Part shown: positions 30,516 to 42,489 of the stretch, one piece after another
Layout: the number at the start of each line of letters is the position of its first letter
How positions within the stretch are numbered: the stretch's first letter is position 1
From: Prorocentrum cordatum
Lineage: Eukaryota; Sar; Dinophyceae; Prorocentrales; Prorocentraceae
Direction of reading: 5' to 3'
NCBI GenBank assembly: GCA_963575745.1
Contig: CAUYUJ010015959.1
Coordinates: 164,503-228,502, forward strand
DNA length: 64,000 nucleotides
Translations under genes and position numbers: made by a program
Notes under the pieces: model-generated
Database searches by the model: none
What the model was told of the DNA's origin: nothing
Seen by the model: only the letters and a program-made list of their open reading frames with translations

Positions 30516-31335
30516 GCAGAGCTGGTTGCTCTGGCGGCCAGCCCCGAGCCAGTGCGCGGTGGAATGTTTCATGCGTCGCAGGTGCGAGGAAAAGGCTAAT
30601 TTTAGCGTGGAGATCGGAGCGGCCGAGCGCTGGCAGACGGCGCTCGGGCCAGCGCTGTGCGACGCGCGTTTGATCCACGGTGCGTTTCCAACGCTCGCTA
30701 CTTCGACTTGGACCTCCTTGCGCCGACGTCTTGAAGGTTGGCGGCCTGGCCCCCCCGCGGGCCTGGCGGGCCGATTCCTGCGCGCGCGAGAGTTCCTGGC
30801 AGGCCCTCCTCGCTGATACAGTGGTCGGCGGCTTGTCGGCGTGATCGCACGCGCGTTTCTTGCGCCACCACCTTTTTGTATCTTACTGCCGCCTTTATTT
30901 TCTGCGGCCCGCACTGCTCCGAGCTCCAGTTGTTTCCCAGCCATCCTGGGGCGGTGGGTCCTCGGCGTGAAGAGACAGCGCCCCGCGCCCCCCCTTCCTT
31001 CCTTTCCCCCCCCCCTCCCTCCTGCATCGTCCTCAGCGTCGGCGTCGCCATCGTCGTCAGCATCCTCATCGTCGACGTTCCTCTCTTCCCCTTCCCCCTC
31101 CTTCTTCCCATCATCGCTGTCATTATCACCATCATCATCATCATCGCCATCGTCGCCATCATTATCATCACCATCATCATTCTCATCGTCACCATTCTCA
31201 TCATCATCGTCGTCATCATCATTATCTTCGTTATTGTTGTTATCGTATTCGCCATCGTCATCGTTATCCGCGTCGTCATCATCAGCGCCCGTTCCTCTGC
31301 TCTCCGCGCGTCCTCCCTCGCGCGCAGCGCGGTCT
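30516..31335. other. Unique flank, then (CAT/CGT)n
   Basis: No gene to about 31020. From 31030 to 31300 CAT, CGT and CTC triplets dominate, giving Ile/Val, Ser and Met frames of low complexity. Confidence 0.7.
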
Positions 31336-31339
31336 CATC

Positions 31340-32880
31340 TGGAGCTCCACCGATGGCCCAAGTGACGCCGCCCGCTTGCGTCACCCCCGCCTAGTCCAGC
31401 AGCGCTTCGTGGCCCCATAGGGCTCTCCACCGAAGGCCCCAGTGGCACTGCCCGCGTGCGTCGCCCCGCCCGGCGCAGCGTTCCGTGGCCCCGCATGGGG
31501 GCTCCACGTAGGCCCCAGTGGCGATGTCCGCGAGTTTTTTTTCCCCGCCCAGCGCAGCGTTCCGCGGCCCCGCACGGGGCGCCACCAATGGCCGCAGCGG
31601 CGGCGCCCGCGTGCGCTCCCCGCGCCGAGTGCAGCGCTTCCTGGGCCCGTAGGGATCTGCATCGAAGGCCGTAACGGCGGCGTCCGCGTGCGTTTCCCCT
31701 GCCCCGCGCAGCGTTTCGTGGCCCCCCATGAGGGGGCCCGAAGGCCCCGGTGGCTGCGTCCGCGTGCGTTCCCCCCCGCCGGGCATAGCGCTTCGCAGCC
31801 CCATAAAAGGTCCCACCGAAGGCCCCAGCGGCGCGGCCCGCGTGCGTCACTCCCACCCAGCACAGCGCTTCGTAGACCCATTGGGAGCTCCACCGAAGAC
31901 CCCGTCGGCGGTGTCCGCAGACGCCACGCCCACGCCGCACATCGTCTCGCGGCCCCATAGCGAGTTCCACCGAAGGCCCCAGCGGCGGTTTCCGCATGCC
32001 TTCCCCCGCCCAGTACAACGCTTAGTGGCCCCATCGGGAACCCCACCGAAGGCCCCAGCGGCGGCGCTCGCATGCGTCCCCCTGGCCCAGTACAGCGTTT
32101 TGTGGCCCCATAGAGAGCCCCACCGAAGGCCCCAGTGGCTGTGCCCCCACGCATTCCCCCCACCCACAACAGCGCTCCGCGGCCCCAGGGGGAGCTCCAC
32201 CGACGGCCCCAGTGGTTGCGTCCGCGTGCTTTCGCCGAATTCAGCACAGCGTTTCGTGGCCCCATAAGGGGGCTCCACCTAAGGCCCCAGTGGCGGTGCC
32301 CGCGTGCCCCCCCCCCCCGCCCAGCATGGCGTTTCGTGGCCCCGTGCGGAGCTCCATCGGAGGCCCCACTGGCTGCGTCCGCATGCGTCACCGTCACCCA
32401 GTGCTGCGTTTTGTGGTCCGTATAGGGAGCTCCACCGAGGGCCTCAGCGGCTGCGTCCGCATGCGTTCCCTGTGCCGAGCACAGCGCTTCGTGGCCCCTG
32501 TAGGGGTCTGCGCCGAAGACCCCAGTGGCGGCGCTCGCATGCGTCTCCCCCATTCAGCGCAGCGCTTCGTGTCCCCATGGGGGGCCCCGCAGACCGAAGG
32601 CTTCAGTGGCGGCGTTCGCGCGCGGCCCCCCGCCCAGCGCAGCGCTTTGTGGCCCCGTGGGGAGCTCCACCGAAAGCCCCAGTGGCAGCGCTCGCATTCC
32701 CCCCCCGCCCAGCACAGCGCTTCGTAGACCCATTGGGAAGCTCCACCGAAGGCCCCAGTGGCGCGGCTCGCATGGCGGCCCCGTTCCATTCTGGAGCACC
32801 CCTTGCACTTTTGCGAGGCCTATATTATATGGGGCGCCGCCGAAGTCCCCAAGGGCTGCGCCCGCGTGCGCCCCTGCCCC
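31340..32880. repeat. 77-bp minisatellite, about 18 copies
   Basis: CTCCACCGAAGGCCCC recurs about every 77 bp (for example near 31427, 31809, 31965, 32119, 32194, 32350, 32428, 32663, 32740), followed by AGTGGCGGCG..CGCGTGCG, a C-run, GCCCAGCGCAGCGCTTCGTG and GGCCCCATAGGGAG. Frames on both strands stay open for up to 390 codons because of the repeat. Inverted relatives lie at 49055-49270. Confidence 0.92.
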
Positions 32881-33039
32881 GTTTCAGCACACCCTTTCTA
32901 CGCTTCCTGGCCGATGCAAAAATTATCCCGGCAAAGCAACCTAACAGCGATGTGTAGGAGCATATTTGGAAGCATTCCCCTTAAGATTCGGATGAGAATC
33001 CAGTTGTAGAATTCTGCTGTTCTCGCAGTCGTAGTCGCA

Positions 33040-33933
33040 TTCGCGATGACAGTCGCAGTGGCAACGGCAGTCGCAGTCACAGCCTCAGCCTCAGCCTGCC
33101 TCAGCCTCAGCCTCAGCCTGCCTCAGCCTCAGCCTCAGCCTGCTTCAGCCTCAGCCTCAGTCTGCCTTCAGCCTCGGCCTCAGCCTCAGCCTGCCTCAGC
33201 CTCAGCCTGCATCAGCCTCAGCCTCAGCCTCAGCCTGCCTCAGCCTCAGCCTGCCTCAGCCTCAGCCTCAGCCTGCCTGCCTCAGCCTCAGCCTGCTTCA
33301 GCCTCAGCCTCAGTCTGCCTTCAGCCTCGGCCTCAGCCTCAGCCTGCCTCAGCCTCAGCCTGCATCAGCCTCAGCCTCAGCCTCAGCCTGCCTCAGCCTC
33401 AGCCTCAGCCTGCCTCAGCCTCAGCCTGCCTCAGCCTCAGCCTCAGCCTGCTTCAGCCTCAGCCTCAGTCTGCCTTCAGCCTCGGCCTCAGCCTCAGCCT
33501 GCCTCAGCCTCAGCCTGCATCAGCCTCAGCCTCAGCCTGCCTCAGCCAGCCTGCCTCAGCCTCAGCCTCAGCCTCAGCCTCAGCCTCAGCCTCAGCCTCA
33601 GCCTCAGCCTCAGCCTCAGCCTCAGCCTCAGCCTCAGCCTCAGGCCTCAGCCTCAGCCTCAGCCTCAGCCTCAGCCTGCAGCCTCAGCCTCAGCCTCAGC
33701 CTGCCTCAGCCTCAGCCTCAGCCTGCCTCAGCCTCAGCCTCAGCCTCAGCCCTTCAGCCTCGCCTCAGCCTCAGCCTGCCTCAGCCAGCCTGCCTCAGCC
33801 TCAGCCTCAGCCTGCCTCAGCCTCAGCCTCAGCCTCAGCCTGCAGCCTCAGCCTCAGTCTGCCTTCAGCCTCGGCCTCAGCCTCAGCCTGCCTCAGCCTC
33901 AGCCTGCCTCAGCCTCAGCCTCAGCCTGTCTCA
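33040..33933. repeat. (CAGCCT)n hexamer array
   Basis: CAGCCT units with regular CAGCCTG junctions, preceded by (GTCGCA)-like units. It includes a higher-order unit of about 180 bp marked by CTGCCTTCAGCCTCGGCCTC, at about 33170, 33315 and 33470. Frames read Pro-Gln, Ala-Ser and Leu-Ser. Confidence 0.96.
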
Positions 33934-34371
33934 GCATTCAAAATGTGGCCCGGGAAGGGAATTCTGGGAACTCGAAGAACACGAAGTGGCCTACAGTTGG
34001 CTTCGGGCATTCAAAATCATGCCCAGGAATGGAGTTCTGGGAACTCGAAGACCACGAAGTGGCCTACAGTTGGCTCCGGGCATTCAAAATGTGGCCCGGG
34101 AATGGAGTTCTGGGAATTCGAAGAGCACGAAGTGGCTTACAGTTGGCTCCGGGCATCCAAAATGTGGCCCGGGAATGGAGTTCTGGGAAGTCGAAGAGCA
34201 CGAAGTGGCATACAGTTTGCTCCGGGCATCCAAAATGTGGCCCGGGAATGGAGTTCTGGGAAGTCGAAGAGCACGAAGTGGCTTACAGTTGGTTCCGGTA
34301 ATTCAAAATGTGGCCCGGGAATGGAGTTCTGGGAGGTCGAAGAGCACGAAGTGTGTGACTGTTTGCTTAAA
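33934..34371 (+). repeat. 73-bp tandem repeat, 6 copies
   Basis: Units start at 33934, 34007, 34080, 34153, 34226 and 34299 (GCATTCAAAATGTGGCCCGG and onward; each contains GGAGTTCTGGGAA and CACGAAGTGG). 73 is not a multiple of 3, so each frame is read in turn. There are no unique spacers, so this is not CRISPR-like. Confidence 0.96.
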
Positions 34372-37300
34372 ACGAGCCCGGCTCTGTTCCCGGCCCTCCT
34401 CCCCGGCACCCGCCCAGACCCCCCTGTGGAGTCCAGATGCTTTCTTTTGACACCACTAGAAACCTATCAGCAAAAGCTGTTAGGTAATAACCAGAGGCGA
34501 TGCCCACGACGGCGATGTTCAAAACGTCACATGCTGGGGCCCTTCGTTGGGTGAATTTCAATCTTTGGCTCTGTGGTTTTCTTTTACGTGCGCCATTGGG
34601 TAAATCCAGCCTTCCGGGCAATGCAGCTGCGCGTTCGGGGCCACTTCTGCGCGTTACTTCATGCGCCTGCGCGTGGCGACATGCGTCGTGGCAGTGAGCA
34701 GGATATTCGCTCGCCTCCAACGTGCTTGATACTCTGCACGTGGCACAAGTCAACTGCCGCCCGCTTATTTTATGTTTCAGTCGCGCCTGCGTGCGAGACA
34801 AGATGTTGGGGCGTGTTTCAGTTGCGCCTGTTTGCCCGGCAACTTGCTGGGGCATGCTTCAGTTGCGACGACGCTGGCTGGGTGCGCCCATGGCCCATCC
34901 ATGGCGCGCGCGCCGATTCTGCCGCGGAGTGAAATCGCGCCCGCGACTGCAGCGTGGAAGCTCGCGCGCGGCCTGGTCGCTGATCGCAAGTCATTGGCCG
35001 CCGCCTGCAGCGCCGGCGCCCCGAAGGCAAGCGCAAGTTCTACGGCGCGGCGACTCGCTGCAACGATGCTTCGAATAATCACCTCGCACAGTGGTTCGCT
35101 AAATTCAGTGGGCGCGCTGGGCGCCCACGCCGACGCCGTATTTTCAGCATTGATCGTTGTTGAAATTACGATTATTTCTTTTTCGGCGCGTCGCGCGACA
35201 TCTCGCGCGGCCGAGGAAATGCGCTGGACGGGCGCTTGGGCACGAGCGCGCGTGGTTCCAGGAAATTGGCAAAACGCTCTAGCTACTGCGGCAGGGTGCA
35301 CAATCATTTAGTATATGGCATTAACTTGCGGTGCTCCAGCACCGAGCTGCATGGCGACGATCCTGGGGGCATGCCATCCTCGATTATTGAGCTGTGCTTG
35401 GCCACCGTCGCCGCGTCCACCGCTGCTTCTTGTCTTGGCCAATGGCGGCAGTGGTCGACGTCGCCGTCGCAGTTGTCGCGCGCGCGGGGCTGGGCATCCA
35501 GACTGATTTGCGTGTCTCTGCGGTTTATAGAATCATCGCACGTGGGCCCCAGAGCCCGTCGCCGACGACCGAGCCAGACGGCGGCGCCAGAAGGCTCCAT
35601 CAGACGGCCAGCTACGACTTGCGCTTCATTTCCGAAGCTCCTCGTGCTCCATTTTCCACGTTCCTTCAATCGCGGAGGAGCGGGGGGCTCGCGCGCCGGG
35701 GCAGGAGGCTCGGGCGCGATATCCGGCGCGAGACGCCCCGCGACAGCTGTCGCGACGCGAGGCTCAGGCACGACTGCTGGCGCGAGATGCCTCGAAGCAG
35801 TTGCTGCGACGAGAGGCTATGCTGGTTCGACGACGGACGAGGGGGCGCGGCGCCATCTTCGGACAGCGCAAAGATAATTGCGCCCATGAGAGTGGGATGA
35901 GAAGGCCGTGCTTCCATGCCTCTCCCCTCTCACTCCTTCCAACTTTCAATCCGCCGCGAAGTTCAATGACCTCGAGCAGCGGCGCTCGCGGGATTTACAC
36001 TGGTGGGAAGCGCACGCGCCTGCGGCAGATCCGCTGCCGACGCCGCCCGGCACTGGCGACGAAGGTTCGAAGAACGGCCGCTGCGCGGCGCGCCGCGCCC
36101 GGGCCTCGGCGCAGCGCGCTCGGCAGCAAGCCGGCGCGCAGTTGATCGGCAGAGCGCGGTTTCCCAGTGCGCGGAAGCGCGCTTCCGCAACCCGCGAGGC
36201 AGCGCGCGGCGACCCCACCCGTGAGCGGCCCAAAAGTTAACGAGGAAACGTATTGTTTCAATCTGCCCTTCCAATGCGCAGTTTTATCGCTGGTATTCCT
36301 GTGGTTGGTTGGACAAAAAGGCTTGGCAACGGGTCTGCGTTGGACTGCGGTGGTTGGCCGTTGGTGGGCTGGGTCAGTCACGAGGCCCCCTGCAGTGCGC
36401 GGAGCCATTCGCTCATATTCGCTACCAGAATCAGCGCGCGCCGTCGCCGCGACCATTGCCAGTGGAATTTCTAGTACTTGCAGCGCGACCTACTACCAGC
36501 TGCACGTTCACATCGGGTGCCAACAGTGCTACCAGGTACACGACCGCCAATCGTGCACCACGACTACCACGCACTCAACAGCATTACCTGCGACGCGACA
36601 ATACTCCCGCCATCGCATTAGTTTACGACTAGCAACACCAGGCACCAGCAACAATATTACCATAATTTCTGATCGCGCGATATTGCGCGGCGCGCGCGAC
36701 TGCGCTAGACACGGGGCCGACGGGCTCTGATTTCGACCCGCGTCGTGTTTATCACCGCGTAGGGCACATTGGTCGCGCAAATTTTGCCTTGATTCGCATG
36801 CGCAAGCGCCGCAACCAGCAATGGCTTGGCATCGCCGCCGTCACTTCAGCATCGTCAATGCGTTGCACTCGCACACCGCATTTCCTGTTTGTCAACCGCA
36901 ACAGTGCCTACAACGGCTGCGCCGACTCCAGCGCCGCGACATATACCTGCATATAGTCACATCGTCAACAATGACTTGAAGCATCTGCCGCATATGCGAC
37001 ATGTTGACATCATTACCCGAGGCCCACAATTCGACATCCTAGATGATCGTCTTCTGCCCTTCCCGATTCGGATGTTCGCTAGCACGTGCGCCCTGAGTAG
37101 CTGCGACGCTCGTGCCCTGAAATGCAAGGGGCGTCTGCTGCATCTGCGCCACGACTGCGATTCAGAAAAATATTGCCGATCGCCGCCTGTGGTTCATATG
37201 TGATTTTTTAATGCATCGCACGCGTGTGCAGTCACGCCGCTATGGGACAGCATTTGGGCACATTGTATGGCAGACAAGCCTAGCCCCGCCTGGATTGATT

Positions 37301-40300
37301 TTTGTGATATGTTCGGCCTGGGGCACGGTCAGAATATTTTCAGTCGCGATTGGCGCACAATTGCGTTACGGGGACGTATGTGCGTGAATATTGCGCGCGG
37401 CGGCCTGAACGACGGCGAAGGAGCTCGCGATTCGCCGAGACCGAAATCGCCGCTACCCGCGCGTACTACGGGCTAGACTACGGCGAGGAAGCTCTTGGTC
37501 TGTTGCAATCGAAGTCAGGCAAAGGGTTGTGGCGCGACCGATTTAAGGGGACTCGCCAGTCCGACCTAAGCAGGGAAACCTGACTCTGCCGACAAGTTGC
37601 CACGTTGCAGCACAGACAACAAGTTGCCTGAGTTTGCGCAGACTACCAGCCACCGGAAGTGACGCAGACTGGCTCCAGCAGAGGACGCGCAGACTACAAG
37701 TCGTTTGGGTTCGCGCGCACTCGCGAATCCACTGGGCCATGAGCAGACCGACGCGCGCATTCACAACGCTCGAGTCGAGTTTGCAGACTGTCGCCCCGAC
37801 GTCCTTCGTCTTCGTGCCAGACTTTCGCCCCGCGTGGCCTCGGGCAGTTCTGCGTCGCGGGCTTTGTCGCCTGGTCCCCCGCCCCTGCCTCGGCGGAGTC
37901 CGCTAGCGCATCATTCGCAAACGCGCTCATCCACCCGGGCATGTACAGACCGGCGCGCAGCCCGATTTCGTTCCAGACAGGGTTCGCGCTGTCGTGGTTC
38001 TCCATTCAAACTTGCGCATGCCCATCGCCGCCATGGGCGCCCGTGAACGCGCGCGGCCCAGCAGGGGTGGGAGAACATGTTGCGGGCCGCTTCGTTGCGA
38101 GAGCCGCCGTGCTACATGTCCAGGCGCATTTTGCATCGTCGACTCTTCGCCGCGACGATGGGGCGCCTCTTTACTGTGGGACCTGAGTGCAAGATGCATT
38201 GCGAGCGCGGGGCGTTCTAGCGGTCATGCGCGTTGTAGCGTCCGAATATCGCGCCAGCACGTTGGCCCGAATCGCGCGTCAAGTCGCCGCGCGTTGCGCT
38301 CGCGCCGCCAACGCTTATTGTTTTCGTTTGAAGTTGCGCTTTCCAGATGAGCGATGCGACATTGTTTCCGAGGATGCTGGGCCGAAGTTGTCTGGCGGAC
38401 GCCAGCAGTTAGAACGCCCGCGAGACGACCGCCCACGCTGGGGACCGGCGAACAAGATAGAAGCAGTGACTCACCACCACAAAGGGGCCAATATGGTAGA
38501 AAAAGGCAATTCAATTGCCAATCTTATGTAGATAGTTAATGTACTGACTCTAACACAGAATATCTCGCTCGAGTGTGTTGTGCCGCATTGGCGCATGCAG
38601 TTTTTTCCCCATTCGTCTCCAGCCCCACTTGGTTCCGCATGTTCGAGCTGTCCAGATCAGAGTGCGAGGCGCTTGCCGACGCGGTCTGCGAAGTCAGCGC
38701 CGAGCGAGGCGCCGACGTTGGCGCCGTCCGCGCCCGCCGCGCCGTTGTCGAGCGGCGTGGCAATGGCGGTGGTGAACGTAACGCATTGTCACAGCATCCG
38801 CCCGTGGAGACGGTCTTCTGGCGAGGTCACTCGCCACTCCAGTGGCGACGGGGCCGAGGAGGACGCCGGCCGCGTTGTCAGTGGCTGCCGACGACCGCCG
38901 TAACGACGTATGTTCGCAGGACTCCGACATTGACCGCGGCGCGCTTAAGTGCAGGAAATGTTTGACGACCGTGCGAGACACTTGGATAGTTCATTTCGCG
39001 TGACGCAGCCGACCGGATTGGATTTGGCAGTTTGAATGGGCTGCACAGCGCGATTGTCCTGTTCCCTACGCTCAACGTTGCTTTTTTGTAGTTATATAGC
39101 GAAAGCGTGCCCTGCATACTGTGATGCCATTGCTCAGCCTCGTCCTGCCAGGACACGCATATCTCGGATGCGGTTGCATTTGTAAACGCGAGAGCATCAG
39201 TGGCCGACGTGCACCGCAGCGGGAAGTGCGCGCGGGAAGTGCGCGCAGTCAAATTGGCGACCAGAAATTTGAGAACATGTTCTACCCTGATTCGCAACCT
39301 TCGCATCCGAAGCCCCTGGAATGGGACATTGCGTTGTTTCGTTTTTTGGTAATGCGTGGCGACGCCCGACGGCATACGCGCACTTACGATTGATGTACAA
39401 ATAGTGATCGACACTGCTATAACAGCTGCAGCGCTTTCCCACACCATACCACCCTATCCATATGCTACCATCGTCACGGTGTCAGTTCCGCATGGCAGTC
39501 GGCGCGCAAGTTACACAGCAAGCTTCACGTGTTGGGCCGGCGTGGTTTTGCGTCGAGGTGCAGAGCCGCCTCCAGGGATAATCCGCGCTCTTGACGAGGA
39601 AGCAAGTCACATCCGTGTCGGCCAACAGTTGGCGCGGTGGACCGGGTGTCATAACCTGTTCGCGGGCGTTATTTCGGTCAAAAACATTATTGAATTAAAG
39701 ATCGCGTTGCTAGCGGCAGCCAGTGCAGAAGCGACGACCACGACTACGACCGCGAATGCGCTACGACGCTGCCACATCGGCTCCACCCGAAGAAATCTAC
39801 TTCCGCCGACTGCGAAGCGAACGATACATTTTGCCAGACGCGTACTCATTCAAACTTACGCGTTCCATTGCGGATGGGGCCGCGGAAGTAGAGATTTCAT
39901 TTTCACTGATATTCCCACAACAGGTTTTGTCGCCGATCTTTTTCGGCATCGCAGTTGAGAAATTTCTCGTTTGACGTAGTCTCTGCGACGCGCAGATTCA
40001 TCCGCGTCGCCGGCATCTCCAGCATCAGCTTGGCGCTGCAGGTATCCGATGACACTCTGGCCGAGGACCTTGTCACCATGATTGCAAGATGTGCGCGCTC
40101 TGTCAATTTCATGTTGGCATTGGTGCTGCAGTTGCTCACTGAGAAGATGAGATGTCGATCTCGTTTTTTCTTGCAATGGAGACACCTAGCTCGGCATGTT
40201 TAGTTGTCGTAGTCGGGGCGTGCGTGGCCGCGTTCAGGTCTTGACGCTTCTGCAGTTCAGCCAAGCGCAACGCAGCGCTGTCCATCCATTGGGATATCTT

Positions 40301-41595
40301 CCCACTTCCGCCTGTCCCGACACGCTGCTTAGCGCCATGTCAACGCCATGTCTCTTGCAGCCATCCGTTTTGACATCTATGTGAGCGGGCATCATCGGAT
40401 AATGCCTGCTGGGCGACGCTTGCGTGGACATCCGCAGTAACTTTCGCCCTTGTGAATCGAGCCGCTCGCGCGCCCACAGATCGCCTGGATGCTTGCGGCG
40501 CCGAGAAATGTTGGGATCCTCTCGCGTGGAACTCGAGCGCACTGCGACGGAGGTTTCCGATGCGAGGCGGCATGCCTGCGCCCTTGCCGCGCATGGATGG
40601 GGCGCAACGTAGTTCCACAAGTCCAACGCATGCCGCATTACCAGCAAGGGTTGCGCGGTGCACGGACAACGCCCGCGCGCGAAATGTTTGAACGCTGCGC
40701 CATGTACTGGTTCCAGGGCCATTGCCACCCTCTATGGCGGTACTATCGGACGCGCCATCACTGCGACCTCAGTCATTTAAGGGCGGGCAAAGAGCCGCCA
40801 TCTTACCGGGGGTGGCGCGACGTTGGGCACTCGGCCAAACGGAAGATCAACGTCGCTTACCGCAGGGAAGCTTGCGCTACCGGCAGCGGCGCCACGGGCA
40901 GGACAGTTTGCGCGACTGACGCCAGCGACAGCGGCAGGGGGGCCCGCGCTGCCGAAGCCAGCGTCAGCGGCAGGGAAGCCTGCGCGACCGACGCCACCGC
41001 CTGACTTAGCGAAACCTGCGCCACCAACGCCAGCGCGCGATGCATGCAGGACAGCCTGCGCATCGTAATTCCATTATGAGGAGTCGGTTTTGCATGCGTT
41101 GTTGCATCGGCACCCACTGTCGCCGGATGTGGTTCAGAACGCCCTGCAGCAATAACGCCGCGACGTCAGGGCCGACCCGTCGGAACACGGCAACATTATC
41201 CAACTATCGCTGGTCGGGAAAATGGTCGTTCCGACGCGAAGAACGTCGAGTCGCGATTTCTGCGAATGGCGCATTTTGGGGTGCGATGCTAGACGGGCAC
41301 GCGCGCGCTTCGGCCAGGCACGTGCGTCCCTAGTGGTGCCGCGGCGGTGCTGAGCATGAGCGGCAGTTCGATTTGGAATCGATTACGGTTCATTTTCTAC
41401 CCGGTGTGAACCGCGGCTGTCCTGTGCGAGAGCATCGACAGCTGTGATGCCTGATCGCGGGTTGTTTACACATCCTCGCGCTGAGCGTTCCCGACCAGCT
41501 ACGCCGGTAGGACCTCCAGAGGAGCGCAACGTATCGCAATTGGTTAGAGAAAAGTACCGTGCCGAAGTACAAGTGTGAACAATGCGCCGCGCCAA
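34372..41595. other. No gene recognised (7.2 kb)
   Basis: Complex, non-tandem sequence with frequent GCGC and CGCG words and frames of at most about 210 codons on both strands. None has a domain, a credible splice chain or sustained coding-like composition. It may be old decayed repeats. The string TCGGCCAACAG(T/C)TGGC occurs near 39619 and again near 44488, hinting at an old dispersed family. Confidence 0.55.
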
Positions 41596-41599
41596 CTAC

Positions 41600-42010
41600 A
41601 AGTGTGAAATTTCAGAAAAAAAAAAGATGTGGGGAAAGTAAGCAACATTCAGGAATATCTCATGAGGAATACATTCGGTTTGCATTTTCTTCGCATTTTG
41701 GATCTGGGTTTGTATGTTGTAACACGTTTCCATACTGTTACACACTTCGGATATGTTTGTTCTTTGTTGTTGTCATATCTTCCTTACTTGTTCCCACACT
41801 TCGGATCTGGGTCTGTATTCTTCCAGATTTTTTCCCATCGTTTGTTCACGCTTCGGATCCCAGTTCGTGCTGCACTCATGTTTTGTATTCGATTAACATT
41901 CGTATTTCCAGTATGTAGCGTTTCACACTGGGTCGGTGCGGTCGTATTTTTCTTGTTCTTTCGGTTCGTATTTTTGCACATTCATATTTTCGTTACTTGC
42001 AAATGTCCCA
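41600..42010. repeat. AT-richer degenerate repeat
   Basis: Locally lower GC. CTTCGGATCTGG-like words recur at about 41690, 41742, 41795 and 41850, about 50 bp apart, with CATACTG/GTATTC between them. No gene. Confidence 0.5.
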
Positions 42011-42109
42011 CCTAAGCCATATTTTGCAGAAAACAAGCGATTGAACGCTCTAGCTGGCCTGGGAAGCCACAATCTTCGTGATCTTGCGTCTTCGCCTTTA
42101 TTTCTGGGG

Positions 42110-42485
42110 CACTCGGGCGCCGTCGAGACTCTGGCAGGAGATCCTGGCCGCCTCTGGGGGCCCTCTTGGGGCACCCCTGGGAGCCCGGGGAGCGCTCTTG
42201 GGGCTATCTCGGAGGAGATCGAGCAAAAGGGGGGGGGGGGGGGGCGCGCGTGGCAGTCGCCCCCTCAGAGGGCGCAAATGGGGCCCGAACCAGAGTAAAA
42301 TCAATGATTGTGGCTTCCTCGCCGAGGCCGTTTTGGGCGCCTCAGCGCCTCGCGAACCCCCCCGTCCATGTCCAGGGGAGGGGGCGGGGGGAGGTAAACC
42401 CTTCCCCGAATGGGGAACAAGGAGGAGTGGAAGAGGGAACTCCTTAAACCACCGACGCCCAGCGGGCTGGTGGGATTGCCGCGTT
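42110..42485 (-). repeat. Inverted head of the 1.1-kb repeat plus GGCCTCTTGGG block
   Basis: Read on the minus strand, 42480 to 42300 gives CAATCCCACCAGC..GGGCGTCGGTGGT, then GGGTTTACCTCC and CCATGTCC/GACGGGGG, matching the first about 170 bp of the repeats at 600 and 18379. The adjoining 42110-42240 is a GGGGCCCTCTTGGGG-type block. Confidence 0.75.
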
Positions 42486-42489
42486 CATG

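Noticed and set aside
31381-32553. 390-codon minus-strand frame rich in Gly, Ala, Trp and Arg
   Set aside because: It follows the 77-bp minisatellite exactly, and frames on the other strand are equally open.
33934-34371. CRISPR-like array
   Set aside because: Repeats are contiguous 73-bp units without unique spacers, in a eukaryotic context.
33046-34554. 502-codon + frame with Ser-Ala and Pro-Gln repeats
   Set aside because: Produced by (CAGCCT)n and the 73-bp repeats; no non-repeat domain.
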